A stretch of 9,752 nucleotides of DNA from Deltaproteobacteria bacterium (GCA_020346205.1 CP070776.1:1477900-1487651), one strand, 5' to 3'; shown: positions 1-7,262, counted from the stretch's first letter. The notes: generated from the letters alone by a model not told the origin. Program-made: numbers and translations.

Positions 1-103
1 GGTTCAGCGTCTTCTCCCGTCAACAGCTGTGATGCTCAGTGGGACAGAATGGGGTACAAGAATTTACTGATTCAGCCAATAAGGGAAAAAAGCATAATTT
101 AAA
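1..103. other. Left flank after the last gene; no gene or clear terminator
   Basis: These 103 bases lie downstream of the 5S-biotinyl gene. I see no coding potential and no G/C-rich hairpin followed by a U-run on the minus strand. There is only a short CTGATTCAG inverted repeat (68-76) and a T6 run soon after the stop codon that no stem precedes. The operon may therefore continue beyond the window, or its terminator may lie there. Confidence 0.4.
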
Positions 104-2092
104 TCAGGGCGTAATCACACAGAGAATATCATTCTTCGCCACATGATCACCGACACCCAAGTTAATCTTGGTTATAGTACCACTTACAGGTGATGGCAGT
201 GCATTCTCCATCTTCATGGCCTCAAGCACCAGAATTGTTTCTCCCTCGTTCACCGTATCTCCCTCTTTTTTCTCTACACCAACAATCATTCCCGGCATAG
301 GAGCTACTAATGGTGTGCCGCCACTGTCATCAACTGTAGCCGGGGCAGATTTGGGAGGGGGAGGAACTGCAGCCTTGACAGGAGCAGGGGTTGGCGGAGC
401 AACAGGCGCAGGTCTTGGGGCAGCCTGGCGAACCGAACTGATACTGGGAGGTCCTCCAGTATCTTCTACCTCGACTTCAAAATATTCACCATCCACCAAA
501 ACATTGAATTTGCGGAGGTTCTCTCCCATAGCAGGGACGGTTTTTTCTTTTTTCTCTTCAAGCTTCCCGGCTTTAGCCTTTTCAATCAGCTCTTTCTCAG
601 CCTCAACTTCTTCCATCGTCCTTGGTTTGACTTCCTGGGGAACCGGCTCCAGGCCATATTTCCACTTAAGAAATCTTTTACCGGTAACCGGGTAAAGAGC
701 ATAGATCAAAGTATCGTCCATGTCCTTGGCAAGGTCTTTAATCTCATCAGTGGCCTTATCAAGTTCAGGCTCAAGGACCTCTGCAGGCCGGCAGGTGATC
801 GGCTCTTCCCCCCTTGGGTATCCCTTTAGAGCTTTTTTCTGTACTTCAGGATTGATAGGCACGGCAGTCTTGCCGTATAAGCCGTAGCACAGGTCCTTTA
901 CCTGACCGGTGATCATTTTGTAGCGTTCGCCTTCTTCGTCAAAAAGCACGTTGTTCACAGTCTGGGTTCCGACAATCTGACTGGTAGGGGTAACCAGGGG
1001 AATCTGGCCAAGGTCTTTCCTTACCCGTGGAAGTTCGGCATAGACCTGGTCGATTTTATCAAGGGCGTCCATTTCACGAAGCTGGTTAACCAGATTTGAG
1101 AGCATGCCGCCCGGAGTCTGGTGCAGAAGCACGTTGATGTCTATTATGGACATCTTGTTGTCAGCCAGAAGGTGCCTGTATTTGGGCACGATCTCCTTTT
1201 CAAAGATTTCATTGATCTGGGCCAGCAGGTTTATGTCAAAACCGGTATCACGATTGGTGCCGAGCAGGGCCATGACCATGGGTTCAACCGCAGGATGTGA
1301 AGTGCGGTAAGCATAAGGAGACATGCAGGTATCAACAATATCAACTCCGGCCTCAATTGCCTTGAGATGGGTCATGGGCGCCATGCCCGATGTGAAATGA
1401 CTGTGCAGATGGAGAGGCGGATTGACAGCCTCTTTAAGTGCCTTGAAAAGAGGGAAGGCATCATAGGGAGCCATGAGTCCGGCCATGTCCTTGACACAGA
1501 TGGAATCTGCTCCCATTGCCTCAAGTTCTTTGGCCTTTGAAATATAGTAGTCCAGGTTGTAAACGTCGCCACCCATACGGGGTTCTGTCATTGAATAGCA
1601 GATGCAGCCCTGGAAATGCTTACCGGCTTTTTTTATGCCTTTGACGACTGTTTCAAAGTTACGGTAATCGTTTAAGGCATCAAAGGTCCTGAATACATCC
1701 ATACCGTTTTCAGCTGCACGATCGACAAAGGCCTCGGCTACATCATCAGCATAATTACGGTAGCCCACCAGGTTCTGGGCTCTCAGCAGCATGGAAAAAG
1801 GGGTATTTTTCGCATATTTTTTAAGGGTTCTTATTCTTTCCCAGGGATCTTCATTCAGAAAGCGGTGCATTGAGTCAAAGGTAGCGCCGCCCCAGGTTTC
1901 CAAGGCCCAGAAACCGACTTCATCCATTAATTCTGCAACCGGGATCATATCTTCTGTCCGGCCTCTGGTGGCAAAAAGGGACTGGTGTCCGTCACGTAGG
2001 GTCAAGTCCATGACATTTACTGGATTTTGGGCCTTTGGCCGGTCTTTGCTGTAATCCATCTCTGTGCTTTCTACGATAATGTCGCTACTCAT
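104..2092 (-). CDS. 5S-type pyruvate/oxaloacetate carboxyltransferase fused to biotin carrier domain
   Basis: Fusion of 662 residues that transfers a carboxyl group between oxaloacetate/pyruvate and its own biotin. Residues about 28-320 form the HMGL-like TIM barrel: DLTLRDGHQS (29-38, with metal ligand D29), the expected carbamylated lysine K201 in SICVKDMAG, and metal ligands H228 and H230 in LHLHSH. A conserved carboxylase domain follows (QTPGGMLSNL 325-334; TPTSQIVGTQ 368-377) to about 485. A Lys/Glu-rich stretch (490-517) and a Pro/Ala-rich linker (556-585) lead to the biotinyl domain, with APMPG at 597-601 and EAMKMEN at 624-630; K627 is the biotinylated lysine. The ATG at 2092 has AGGA eight bases upstream. 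The protein combines what are separate 5S and 1.3S subunits in Propionibacterium transcarboxylase. Annotation pipelines would call it pyruvate carboxylase subunit B or oxaloacetate decarboxylase alpha. With MmdA in the same operon, and no biotin carboxylase or membrane subunit nearby, methylmalonyl-CoA:pyruvate transcarboxylase is the best reading. Confidence 0.93.
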   Translation of the reverse strand: MSSDIIVESTEMDYSKDRPKAQNPVNVMDLTLRDGHQSLFATRGRTEDMIPVAELMDEVGFWALETWGGATFDSMHRFLNEDPWERIRTLKKYAKNTPFSMLLRAQNLVGYRNYADDVAEAFVDRAAENGMDVFRTFDALNDYRNFETVVKGIKKAGKHFQGCICYSMTEPRMGGDVYNLDYYISKAKELEAMGADSICVKDMAGLMAPYDAFPLFKALKEAVNPPLHLHSHFTSGMAPMTHLKAIEAGVDIVDTCMSPYAYRTSHPAVEPMVMALLGTNRDTGFDINLLAQINEIFEKEIVPKYRHLLADNKMSIIDINVLLHQTPGGMLSNLVNQLREMDALDKIDQVYAELPRVRKDLGQIPLVTPTSQIVGTQTVNNVLFDEEGERYKMITGQVKDLCYGLYGKTAVPINPEVQKKALKGYPRGEEPITCRPAEVLEPELDKATDEIKDLAKDMDDTLIYALYPVTGKRFLKWKYGLEPVPQEVKPRTMEEVEAEKELIEKAKAGKLEEKKEKTVPAMGENLRKFNVLVDGEYFEVEVEDTGGPPSISSVRQAAPRPAPVAPPTPAPVKAAVPPPPKSAPATVDDSGGTPLVAPMPGMIVGVEKKEGDTVNEGETILVLEAMKMENALPSPVSGTITKINLGVGDHVAKNDILCVITP

Positions 2093-2123
2093 TGTTGTCG
2101 TCCTATTGAAATAAAATGTTTTT

Positions 2124-2330
2124 TTAACTTCTCCAGTTTGGGAAAAGTCTCATCTGGGCCATGCTACGCAACATCATTTGCGACTGGCGCCCGCTGTAAC
2201 TCCAGAAACCTTCAGGAGCCGGGGGAACAGATATATCTGCTGCCATCTGATAAAGGACGGCTTCCTCTTCATCTTGTAGGTAATAAAGAACCGCTGTCAT
2301 GGCGGCTATTTTCTTTTTATAGTTTTCCAT
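2124..2330 (-). CDS. Small protein (68 aa), candidate accessory subunit of the carboxyltransferase
   Basis: Unrecognised small protein. The frame is open from a TTG at 2408, but that start would overlap the ABM gene by 59 bases. I prefer the ATG at 2330, 19 bases after the ABM stop; no strong Shine-Dalgarno is seen, so coupling to the upstream gene is likely. The protein begins MENYKKKIAAMTAVLYYLQ, a likely helix, followed by acidic DEEEA. A proline-rich hinge follows (VPPAPEG, 35-41). The C-terminus is basic and amphipathic, with F42/W43, SGRQ (46-49), then QMMLRSMAQMRLF. It is rich in methionine and has no transmembrane segment, which separates it from the gamma/delta subunits of sodium-pumping decarboxylases. 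From memory, short proteins with an acidic N-terminal helix, a Pro/Ala hinge and a W-x-x-x-GR-Q...M..R tail occur beside biotin-dependent acyl-CoA carboxylase genes. That comparison is unverified. Position between the two carboxyltransferase genes suggests an assembly or linker subunit. Confidence 0.7.
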   Translation of the reverse strand: MENYKKKIAAMTAVLYYLQDEEEAVLYQMAADISVPPAPEGFWSYSGRQSQMMLRSMAQMRLFPNWRS

Positions 2331-2349
2331 GGATTGATCAGTATTTTGC

Positions 2350-2643
2350 TCAATTACCAAGCTGGACGAATGCCGAATATTCTGTTGGCTGGCCTGTAAT
2401 AGAGTCAATTTTTTCTTCTAAAATTATTCGTTCCTGGCTGTTAAGCCATTTATTCCACTCATCCAGTGACTGCCAGGTGCTTATCACGAGATATTCTCCC
2501 GGCCTGTCAATGCATTTTAATGTTTCGCCGCTAATGTAGCCGGGCTGTTTCATGGCATGGGCCCTCAGTTCGACTATTAACGGACGTATTACAGGGGCCA
2601 CCTCTTGTCCAATGGATCGTTTGATCAGAATTTTTACAGCCAT
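2350..2643 (-). CDS. ABM-domain protein of unknown role in a methylmalonyl-CoA operon
   Basis: A 97-residue protein resembling the antibiotic-biosynthesis-monooxygenase (ABM) family, small ferredoxin-like alpha/beta barrels that usually dimerise. The pattern is visible: beta strand AVKILIKR (2-9), a helix spanning VAPVIRPLIVELRAHAM, the turn QPGYISGETL, strand EYLVISTW, then a helix with SLDEWNKWLNSQERI and a final strand YSAFVQL. Members include quinol monooxygenases and heme-degrading enzymes, but many have no known substrate. I see no clear heme-degradation triad, so no reaction is proposed. There is no signal peptide or membrane segment. The ATG at 2643 has one of the clearest ribosome sites in the window (GGAGGG, five-base spacer). 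It sits 29 bases after mmdA and before a 68-residue gene, inside the carboxyltransferase block, so it is almost certainly co-transcribed. A structural, regulatory or stress-protective role is possible but unproven. Confidence 0.82.
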   Translation of the reverse strand: MAVKILIKRSIGQEVAPVIRPLIVELRAHAMKQPGYISGETLKCIDRPGEYLVISTWQSLDEWNKWLNSQERIILEEKIDSITGQPTEYSAFVQLGN

Positions 2644-2648
2644 GCTTT

Positions 2649-2654
2649 CCCTCC
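2649..2654 (-). promoter_or_regulatory. Strong Shine-Dalgarno of the ABM-domain gene
   Basis: The minus strand reads GGAGGG five bases before the ATG at 2643, a near-perfect anti-16S match at normal spacing. It fixes the start of this small gene and supports its being translated. Confidence 0.8.
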
Positions 2655-2672
2655 AGGTACTTATTGTTTGGC

Positions 2673-4217
2673 CTATAACGGTATATTACCGTGTTTTTTC
2701 ATTGGATTTGTGTCTCTTTTGTTTTTCAAAAGCTGCAGGGCCTTGATAATCCGGAAGCGTGTCCTGGCCGGTTCGATGATGTCATCTATGTAGCCGCGCT
2801 TGGCTGCCACAAATGGATTTACCACCGCTTCAGCGTATTCCTGCTCCTTTTGATCGAGATGGGCCTTGGGGTCATCTGTTCCCTTGGCTTCACGGCCATA
2901 AAGTACTTCGACCGCTCCCTTGGCACCCATTACGGCAATCTCGGCAGTGGGCCAGGCATAGTTTATGTCACCCCGTAAGTGCTTTGAGGACATGACGCAA
3001 TATGCACCCCCATATGCCTTGCGGGTAATAACGGTAACCTTGGGTATTGTGGCTTCTGCAAAGGCATAGAGCATTTTGGCACCATTTCTAATTACCCCGC
3101 CATACTCTTGAACAGTGCCGGGGAGAAAGCCGGGTACGTCGACAAAGGTGACAACCGGAATGTTAAAGCAGTCGCAAAAGCGCACAAACCTGGCACCTTT
3201 TACCGAGGAATCAATGTCAAGAACCCCTGCCAGGTATTCCGACTGGTTGGCAACTATTCCGACTGGGTAGCCGTCATAGCGTGCAAATCCGATAACCAGG
3301 TTAGGGGCAAACTCTGCCTGAATCTCCAGGAAATCTCCATGGTCAACCGTGCTCCGGATGACTTCCTTCATGTCATATGAAACATTGGGATTGTCCGGGA
3401 TAATCTGGTTGAGAAACTCATCTGTTCTGTCAACCGGATCATCGCATTCGATAACCGGCGGGCTTTCCATATTGTTCTGGGGTATATAGGAAAGAAGCTT
3501 TTTGATGTATTCAACCGCATCAGCCCCGGATTCTGCGGCATAATGAATGACACCGCTCTTTGTGGCATGTACGGTGGCACCGCCAAGTTCCTCAACAGAT
3601 ACATCTTCATGTGTCACTGATTTAACCACCTTCGGTCCGGTAAGGAACATGTAGCTGTTGTTTTTTACCATGATGGAAAAATCGGTAAGGGCCGGTGAAT
3701 AAACCGCACCGCCTGCACAGGGGCCGAAAATTGCTGAGATTTGTGGAATAACACCTGAACTCATGACATTGCGCAGGAAGATATCCGTATAACCGGCCAA
3801 ACTCTCTATACCCTCCTGGATCCTGGCACCGCCCGAATCATTTAATCCGATTACAGGGGCACCGTTTTTCATTGCCAGGTCCATGATCTTGCATACCTTT
3901 TCGGCAAAGGTCTCTGAAAGAGAACCACCAAATACTGTAAAGTCCTGGGAAAAAACATAGACTACCCGCCCGTCAATGGTACCATAGCCGGTGATAACCC
4001 CGTCGCCCAGAAACTCCTTACCTTCCATGCCGAACTGGGTGCAGCGATGGGTCTTGAACATATCGAATTCTTCAAAGCTGCCTTCATCGAGCAGCATTTC
4101 GACCCTTTCCCGGGCTGTCATTCTGCCCTTGGCGTGCTGCTTATCGATACGTTCCTGGCCTCCTCCCAAACGGGCCAGAGCCCGCATTTTCAAAAGCTTA
4201 TCGAAATCGTTACTCAT
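2673..4217 (-). CDS. mmdA: Methylmalonyl-CoA carboxyltransferase 12S-type subunit / decarboxylase alpha (MmdA/PccB family)
   Basis: Acyl-CoA carboxyltransferase of the crotonase-like fold, 514 residues, full length for the PccB/MmdA/transcarboxylase 12S family. It moves CO2 between biotin and propionyl-CoA/(S)-methylmalonyl-CoA. The N-terminal domain shows [11 protein letters not shown] (126-136) and the oxyanion segment [12 protein letters not shown] (164-175). The C-terminal domain shows [14 protein letters not shown] (361-374) and [16 protein letters not shown] (399-414). The residue after GGAY is Cys407, where propionyl-CoA carboxylases I know have Asp, a position linked to acyl-CoA choice. 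The ATG at 4217 has AGGGGAG five bases upstream. With the biotinyl 5S-like protein at 104-2092 it would form a transcarboxylase. Alternatives are the CoA-side subunit of a biotin-dependent propionyl-CoA carboxylase or of a Na+-pumping decarboxylase; partners specific to those (biotin carboxylase, membrane beta subunit) are absent here. Confidence 0.93.
   Translation of the reverse strand: MSNDFDKLLKMRALARLGGGQERIDKQHAKGRMTARERVEMLLDEGSFEEFDMFKTHRCTQFGMEGKEFLGDGVITGYGTIDGRVVYVFSQDFTVFGGSLSETFAEKVCKIMDLAMKNGAPVIGLNDSGGARIQEGIESLAGYTDIFLRNVMSSGVIPQISAIFGPCAGGAVYSPALTDFSIMVKNNSYMFLTGPKVVKSVTHEDVSVEELGGATVHATKSGVIHYAAESGADAVEYIKKLLSYIPQNNMESPPVIECDDPVDRTDEFLNQIIPDNPNVSYDMKEVIRSTVDHGDFLEIQAEFAPNLVIGFARYDGYPVGIVANQSEYLAGVLDIDSSVKGARFVRFCDCFNIPVVTFVDVPGFLPGTVQEYGGVIRNGAKMLYAFAEATIPKVTVITRKAYGGAYCVMSSKHLRGDINYAWPTAEIAVMGAKGAVEVLYGREAKGTDDPKAHLDQKEQEYAEAVVNPFVAAKRGYIDDIIEPARTRFRIIKALQLLKNKRDTNPMKKHGNIPL
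2678..2699 (+). other. Small perfect inverted repeat followed by a T-tract (plus-strand terminator-like)
   Basis: ACGGTA (2678-2683) and TACCGT (2687-2692) form a six-base stem with a three-base loop, followed on the plus strand by G and six T. It spans the last codons of mmdA, whose Lys-Lys codons create the T-tract on the opposite strand. On the minus-strand transcript the hairpin lies just before the mmdA stop and is not followed by U residues, so it would not terminate the operon. It could stop antisense transcription, affect mRNA processing, or be chance. The stem is short and only half G/C. Confidence 0.25.
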
Positions 4218-4258
4218 GGTTTCTCCCCTGCTTTTTTGCCTCTGCTATTATGGATGGA

Positions 4259-4672
4259 TTACATTGTTTCTGTCTTTTTAGAACAAAACTCCATTAACAC
4301 ACCATGGGTGGATTTTGGGTGCAGAAATGCAACCAGTTTGCCTCCCGCACCCTCAATCGGGGTTTCATGGATGAGACGGGCGCCACCTTCCCGGGCCTGG
4401 TTGATCTGGCCCTCAATATCATCAGTCTTGTATGCCACATGGTGAATGCCCTCTCCGTTCTTTTCAAGAAACTTGGCAATGGGGCTCTCCTCAGAGGTTG
4501 GCTCCAGAAGCTCAATATGAACTTCTCCGACAGCAAAAAAAGCTGTTTTTACCTTTTGGGACTCAACCGTCTCTTCACCCTCGCACGGCAAACCAAGGAC
4601 CTCTTCATAAAATTTCCTTGTTTCGTCAATGGATCTTACAGCTATCCCTAAATGATCAATCTTTTGTAACAT
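4259..4672 (-). CDS. mce: Methylmalonyl-CoA epimerase
   Basis: Vicinal-oxygen-chelate fold epimerase that interconverts (2R)- and (2S)-methylmalonyl-CoA, needed because the mutase and the carboxyltransferase use opposite isomers. The 137 residues contain two VOC halves. The expected metal ligands are H7 (KIDHLGIAV), E54 in HIELLEP, one of H77/H78 in GIHHVAYKTDD, and E128 in GVLMEF. The segment LEPTSEESPIAKFLEKNGEG is typical of bacterial and archaeal epimerases. The ATG at 4672 has GAGGA six bases upstream, inside the end of the mutase gene, so translation is probably coupled. A 41-base gap separates it from mmdA. A glyoxalase or other VOC enzyme is formally possible but unlikely given motif fit and context. 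The protein should act as a cytoplasmic dimer with a divalent metal. Confidence 0.95.
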   Translation of the reverse strand: MLQKIDHLGIAVRSIDETRKFYEEVLGLPCEGEETVESQKVKTAFFAVGEVHIELLEPTSEESPIAKFLEKNGEGIHHVAYKTDDIEGQINQAREGGARLIHETPIEGAGGKLVAFLHPKSTHGVLMEFCSKKTETM

Positions 4673-4675
4673 ACT

Positions 4676-6325
4676 TTATCCTCTATCTTTATATTCGCCA
4701 AAAACTTTTCGCAATACATTGCAAATTTCGCCTAGCGTTGCGTATTCTTTTACACAGTCATAAATATACGGCATGAGATTATCATTGCCCTGTGCCGCGG
4801 TTTCCAGCTTGGCCAGTGTATCTGTTACCTGGTCGTTATTCCTGTTGTTTTTCACCTCAGCCAGTTTGGCCACCTGGGTTTTTTCCACTTCCGGATTGAC
4901 CCTGAGAAGCGGCGGCTTTGAATCCTCTTCGATCTGGAACTTGTTGACCCCGACAATGATGCGCTCGCCCCGTTCTATTTCCTGTTGGTACTGGTAGGCG
5001 GAATTTTCAATCTGCCGCTGAATAAAACCGTCTTCAATGTTTTTAACCACGCCGCCGGATTCCTCAATTTTATCGATCAGGGCAAGGGCTTCACTTTCTA
5101 TCTTGTCGGTCAGGGATTCTATGTAATAGGAACCGGCCAGTGGATCAATGGTATCGGCCACTCCGGATTCGTGTGCCAGGACCTGTTGGGTGCGCAGTGC
5201 TGTGCGGACAGATTCCTCAGTGGGCAGGGAGTGGGCTTCGTCCTTGGAATTGGTATGCAGGGACTGGGTGCCGCCAAGAACTGCCGCCAGGGCCTGGACC
5301 GTCACCCGGACAATGTTGTTGTCGATCTGCTGTGCTGTAAGCGTGTTGCCGGCAGTCTGGGTGTGGAAGCGGAGCATGAGGCTGCCGGGATGCTTGGCAC
5401 CGAAACGTTCCTTCATGAGGCGGGCCCACAACCTTCTTGCAGCCCTGAACTTGGCTACCTCCTCTAGAAGGTCTGAGGAACTATTGAAAAAGAATGCCAG
5501 CCTCCTGGCAAAGACGTCAAGCTCCAGTCCTGCGTCAAGGGCTGTCTGTACATAGGTGCAGCCGTTTGCCAGGGTAAAGGCTACTTCCTGAACTGCTGTT
5601 GAACCTGCCTCGCGGATATGATAGCCGGATATGGAGATGGTGTTGAAAGCAGGAGTCATCTGGCTGCACCACTGAAAAATATTGGTGATCAGGCGCAAGC
5701 TGGGCTTGGGCGGAAATATGTAAGTACCGCGGGCCACATATTCCTTAAGCACGTCATTCTGGATGGTACCCTTGATGTTTTCCGGGGCAACTCCCTGTTT
5801 TTCTCCAACCGCAACGTACATGGCCAGCAGAATGGCAGCCGGCGAGTTGATGGTCATGGAGGTGGAAACCTTGTCAAGCGGGATCTGGTCAAAAAGGGTT
5901 TCCATGTCTGCCAGGGAATCAATGGCAACTCCAACTTTGCCAACCTCACCTATACTCATGGGATCATCCGAATCGTAGCCGATCTGGGTCGGCAGATCGA
6001 AGGCCACCGACAGGCCGGTGGTACCCTGATCCAGAAGATAACGGTAACGTTTGTTTGATTCAGCTGCGGTGGAAAAACCTGCGTACTGGCGCATGGTCCA
6101 CAGTCGGCCCCGGTACATGGTTGGCTGTACTCCCCTGGTATAGGGATACTTTCCCGGGAAACCCTGATTTTCCAGGTAGGATTCGTCAAGGCTAGGAGGG
6201 GTGCTCAGCCTGGGGATTTCCTCGCCGCCATGGTTGGTAAATTTTTCCTTGCGCTCCGGAAATCGGTTCAGGCTTTTGGCCAGTTCATTTTCTTCCCATT
6301 CAGCAAGTTTTGGATGTTTCGACAT
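4676..6325 (-). CDS. mcmA: Methylmalonyl-CoA mutase, catalytic large subunit (no B12 domain)
   Basis: Substrate-binding TIM-barrel subunit of methylmalonyl-CoA mutase, 549 residues. It ends before the B12 domain that one-chain mutases carry; that domain is supplied by the separate 137-residue protein upstream. [13 protein letters not shown] (79-91) holds Y81, matching the active-site tyrosine of the Propionibacterium enzyme (Y89). PPKPSLR ends in R211, matching the arginine that binds the substrate carboxylate (R207). [11 protein letters not shown] (231-241) contains H236, matching H244. Isobutyryl-CoA mutases replace the Y/R pair by F/Q, so these residues support true methylmalonyl-CoA specificity. 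ATG at 6325 has an AAGGA-type ribosome site. The stop TAA is three bases before the epimerase ATG, and the epimerase's Shine-Dalgarno lies within the last codons of this gene. The enzyme is cytoplasmic and adenosylcobalamin-dependent. Confidence 0.96.
   Translation of the reverse strand: MSKHPKLAEWEENELAKSLNRFPERKEKFTNHGGEEIPRLSTPPSLDESYLENQGFPGKYPYTRGVQPTMYRGRLWTMRQYAGFSTAAESNKRYRYLLDQGTTGLSVAFDLPTQIGYDSDDPMSIGEVGKVGVAIDSLADMETLFDQIPLDKVSTSMTINSPAAILLAMYVAVGEKQGVAPENIKGTIQNDVLKEYVARGTYIFPPKPSLRLITNIFQWCSQMTPAFNTISISGYHIREAGSTAVQEVAFTLANGCTYVQTALDAGLELDVFARRLAFFFNSSSDLLEEVAKFRAARRLWARLMKERFGAKHPGSLMLRFHTQTAGNTLTAQQIDNNIVRVTVQALAAVLGGTQSLHTNSKDEAHSLPTEESVRTALRTQQVLAHESGVADTIDPLAGSYYIESLTDKIESEALALIDKIEESGGVVKNIEDGFIQRQIENSAYQYQQEIERGERIIVGVNKFQIEEDSKPPLLRVNPEVEKTQVAKLAEVKNNRNNDQVTDTLAKLETAAQGNDNLMPYIYDCVKEYATLGEICNVLRKVFGEYKDRG
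4679..4683 (-). promoter_or_regulatory. Epimerase ribosome site embedded in the mcmA 3' end
   Basis: GAGGA on the minus strand lies within the last two codons of the mutase gene (Arg-Gly), six bases before the epimerase ATG at 4672. The mutase stop codon lies inside the spacer. This arrangement implies translational coupling of mutase and epimerase. Confidence 0.6.
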
Positions 6326-6344
6326 TGCTTCTTCCTTCTGTTAC

Positions 6345-7253
6345 TTATTTTCCGTTCAGGATCTCTTTTGCCTTCAGCCTGGGGTCGCCCAGAAGTGGCA
6401 ATTTCTTATCAGTAATTTCAGACAAAAGCTTGGGCCGGAGCATTTCAAGGCACCAGTCCAGGACCTCCTGGTCATGCGCCCCGCGCCTTCTTTTTTCTCT
6501 CTCGCCGCTGTTCCTGTGTTCACTGTCAACCTTGGCTATACGGTCGAGAAGTTCGGGGATGCCTTTACCCTCAGTTGCCACAGTCATGCTGACCTGCGTT
6601 GGCACCGTGCTGCCTTTGCGGGTCACTGCTTCAAGGTCCATTGCCAGGATATCTGCGCCGTTGCAGTCAGCCTTATTAACCACCAGGATGTCTGCAACTT
6701 CAAGCAGCCCTGCTTTCATGGCCTGTATGTCATCTCCCAGTCCCGGAGCCAAAACCAGGAGGGTGATATCAGCTAAACGGATAATATCCATTTCGGACTG
6801 GCCGACACCCACGGTCTCAATAATAATGGTCGAACAGCCGCAGCTGGCCATGATCCTTACAGCTGCTCCGGCAGTGGCACAGAGTCCTCCCAGCCTGCCT
6901 CTGGTAGCCATGGAACGCATCACAACATCATGATCAGTGGCATGCTGCATCATGCGGATGCGGTCACCCAGGATTGCTCCGCCCGTAATAGGGGAGGAGG
7001 GGTCAATGGCTACAATGCCAATACGTTCCTGCTGTTGCCTCAGTTGGGCAATAATTCCATTGGTCAGAGTCGATTTGCCGGCTCCCGGCGGTCCGGTAAT
7101 ACCAAGAATGGTGGCCTTGGAAATCAGCTTTTCATCAAGTGATGAGAGAATGTCCTCAGCTCTTTCATCCCCGTTTTCCACCAGGGTAATGGCCCGTCCA
7201 ATTGCCCGCGGATCTCTTTTGTCCAGGCCTTCCAGTATCTTCTCAGTTGTCAT
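6345..7253 (-). CDS. meaB: Methylmalonyl-CoA mutase-associated GTPase MeaB (ArgK family)
   Basis: G3E-type P-loop GTPase that acts as chaperone of the B12 mutase: in known systems it gates cofactor loading and protects or rescues the enzyme from inactivation. Using the ATG at 7253 (302 residues), the Walker A motif GPPGAGKST is at residues 54-62, the switch-region block ETVGVGQSE at 146-154, and the base-specificity motif NKAD at 193-196. Length is close to the family norm (about 300-330). An in-frame TTG at 7268 overlaps the mcmB stop (TTGA) and would add five residues, but it has no Shine-Dalgarno. The ATG at 7253 has AGGG five bases upstream, so I chose it. The gene sits between the two mutase subunit genes, and its stop is 19 bases ahead of the catalytic subunit. 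The older name ArgK (arginine/ornithine transport ATPase) is a misnomer for this family. Confidence 0.95.
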   Translation of the reverse strand: MTTEKILEGLDKRDPRAIGRAITLVENGDERAEDILSSLDEKLISKATILGITGPPGAGKSTLTNGIIAQLRQQQERIGIVAIDPSSPITGGAILGDRIRMMQHATDHDVVMRSMATRGRLGGLCATAGAAVRIMASCGCSTIIIETVGVGQSEMDIIRLADITLLVLAPGLGDDIQAMKAGLLEVADILVVNKADCNGADILAMDLEAVTRKGSTVPTQVSMTVATEGKGIPELLDRIAKVDSEHRNSGEREKRRRGAHDQEVLDWCLEMLRPKLLSEITDKKLPLLGDPRLKAKEILNGK

Positions 7254-7258
7254 TAATG

Positions 7259-7262
7259 CCCT
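7259..7262 (-). promoter_or_regulatory. Ribosome site deciding the meaB start
   Basis: The minus strand reads AGGG five bases before the ATG at 7253. The competing TTG at 7268, which overlaps the mcmB stop codon as TTGA, has only an A-rich stretch (GCGACAAAAAAACCGC) upstream and no ribosome site. This favours the shorter 302-residue MeaB. Coupled re-initiation at the TTG cannot be excluded. Confidence 0.55.

Noticed and set aside
61..103. Intrinsic terminator for the operon after the last gene
   Set aside because: There is a T6 run on the minus strand soon after the stop codon, but no stem-loop precedes it; the nearby CTGATTCAG repeat is too short and on the wrong side.
168..695. Plus-strand open frame of 175 codons, Ser/Thr/Gly-rich
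   Set aside because: It is the antisense image of the Pro/Ala linker and biotinyl domain; the biased composition comes from that linker.
104..2092. Sodium-pumping oxaloacetate decarboxylase alpha subunit
   Set aside because: The sequence alone would allow it, but no membrane beta or gamma subunit is encoded here and the operon supplies an acyl-CoA carboxyltransferase partner instead.
2331..2408. N-terminal extension of the 68-residue protein from the TTG at 2408
   Set aside because: It would overlap the ABM gene by 59 bases, needs a rare start without a ribosome site, and adds a polar stretch with no structure. It is not fully excluded.
2027..2539. 170-codon open frame on the plus strand across the small-gene region
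   Set aside because: It starts with TTG, has no ribosome site, and lies opposite the ABM gene and the 68-residue gene, which have family resemblance, a strong ribosome site and operon context. The product resembles nothing I know.
4985..5555. Plus-strand open frames of 160 and 135 codons opposite the mutase gene
   Set aside because: They mirror a well-conserved mutase gene, show no domain I recognise, and have no operon partner on that strand.
6201..6933. Plus-strand open frames of 191 and 207 codons opposite meaB
   Set aside because: They are antisense to a clear MeaB gene; low-complexity Ser/Pro-rich content is typical of frames mirrored from a real gene.
6345..7253. Arginine/ornithine transport ATPase (ArgK) function
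   Set aside because: The family was misnamed; position between the mutase subunit genes and the GTPase motifs fit MeaB.
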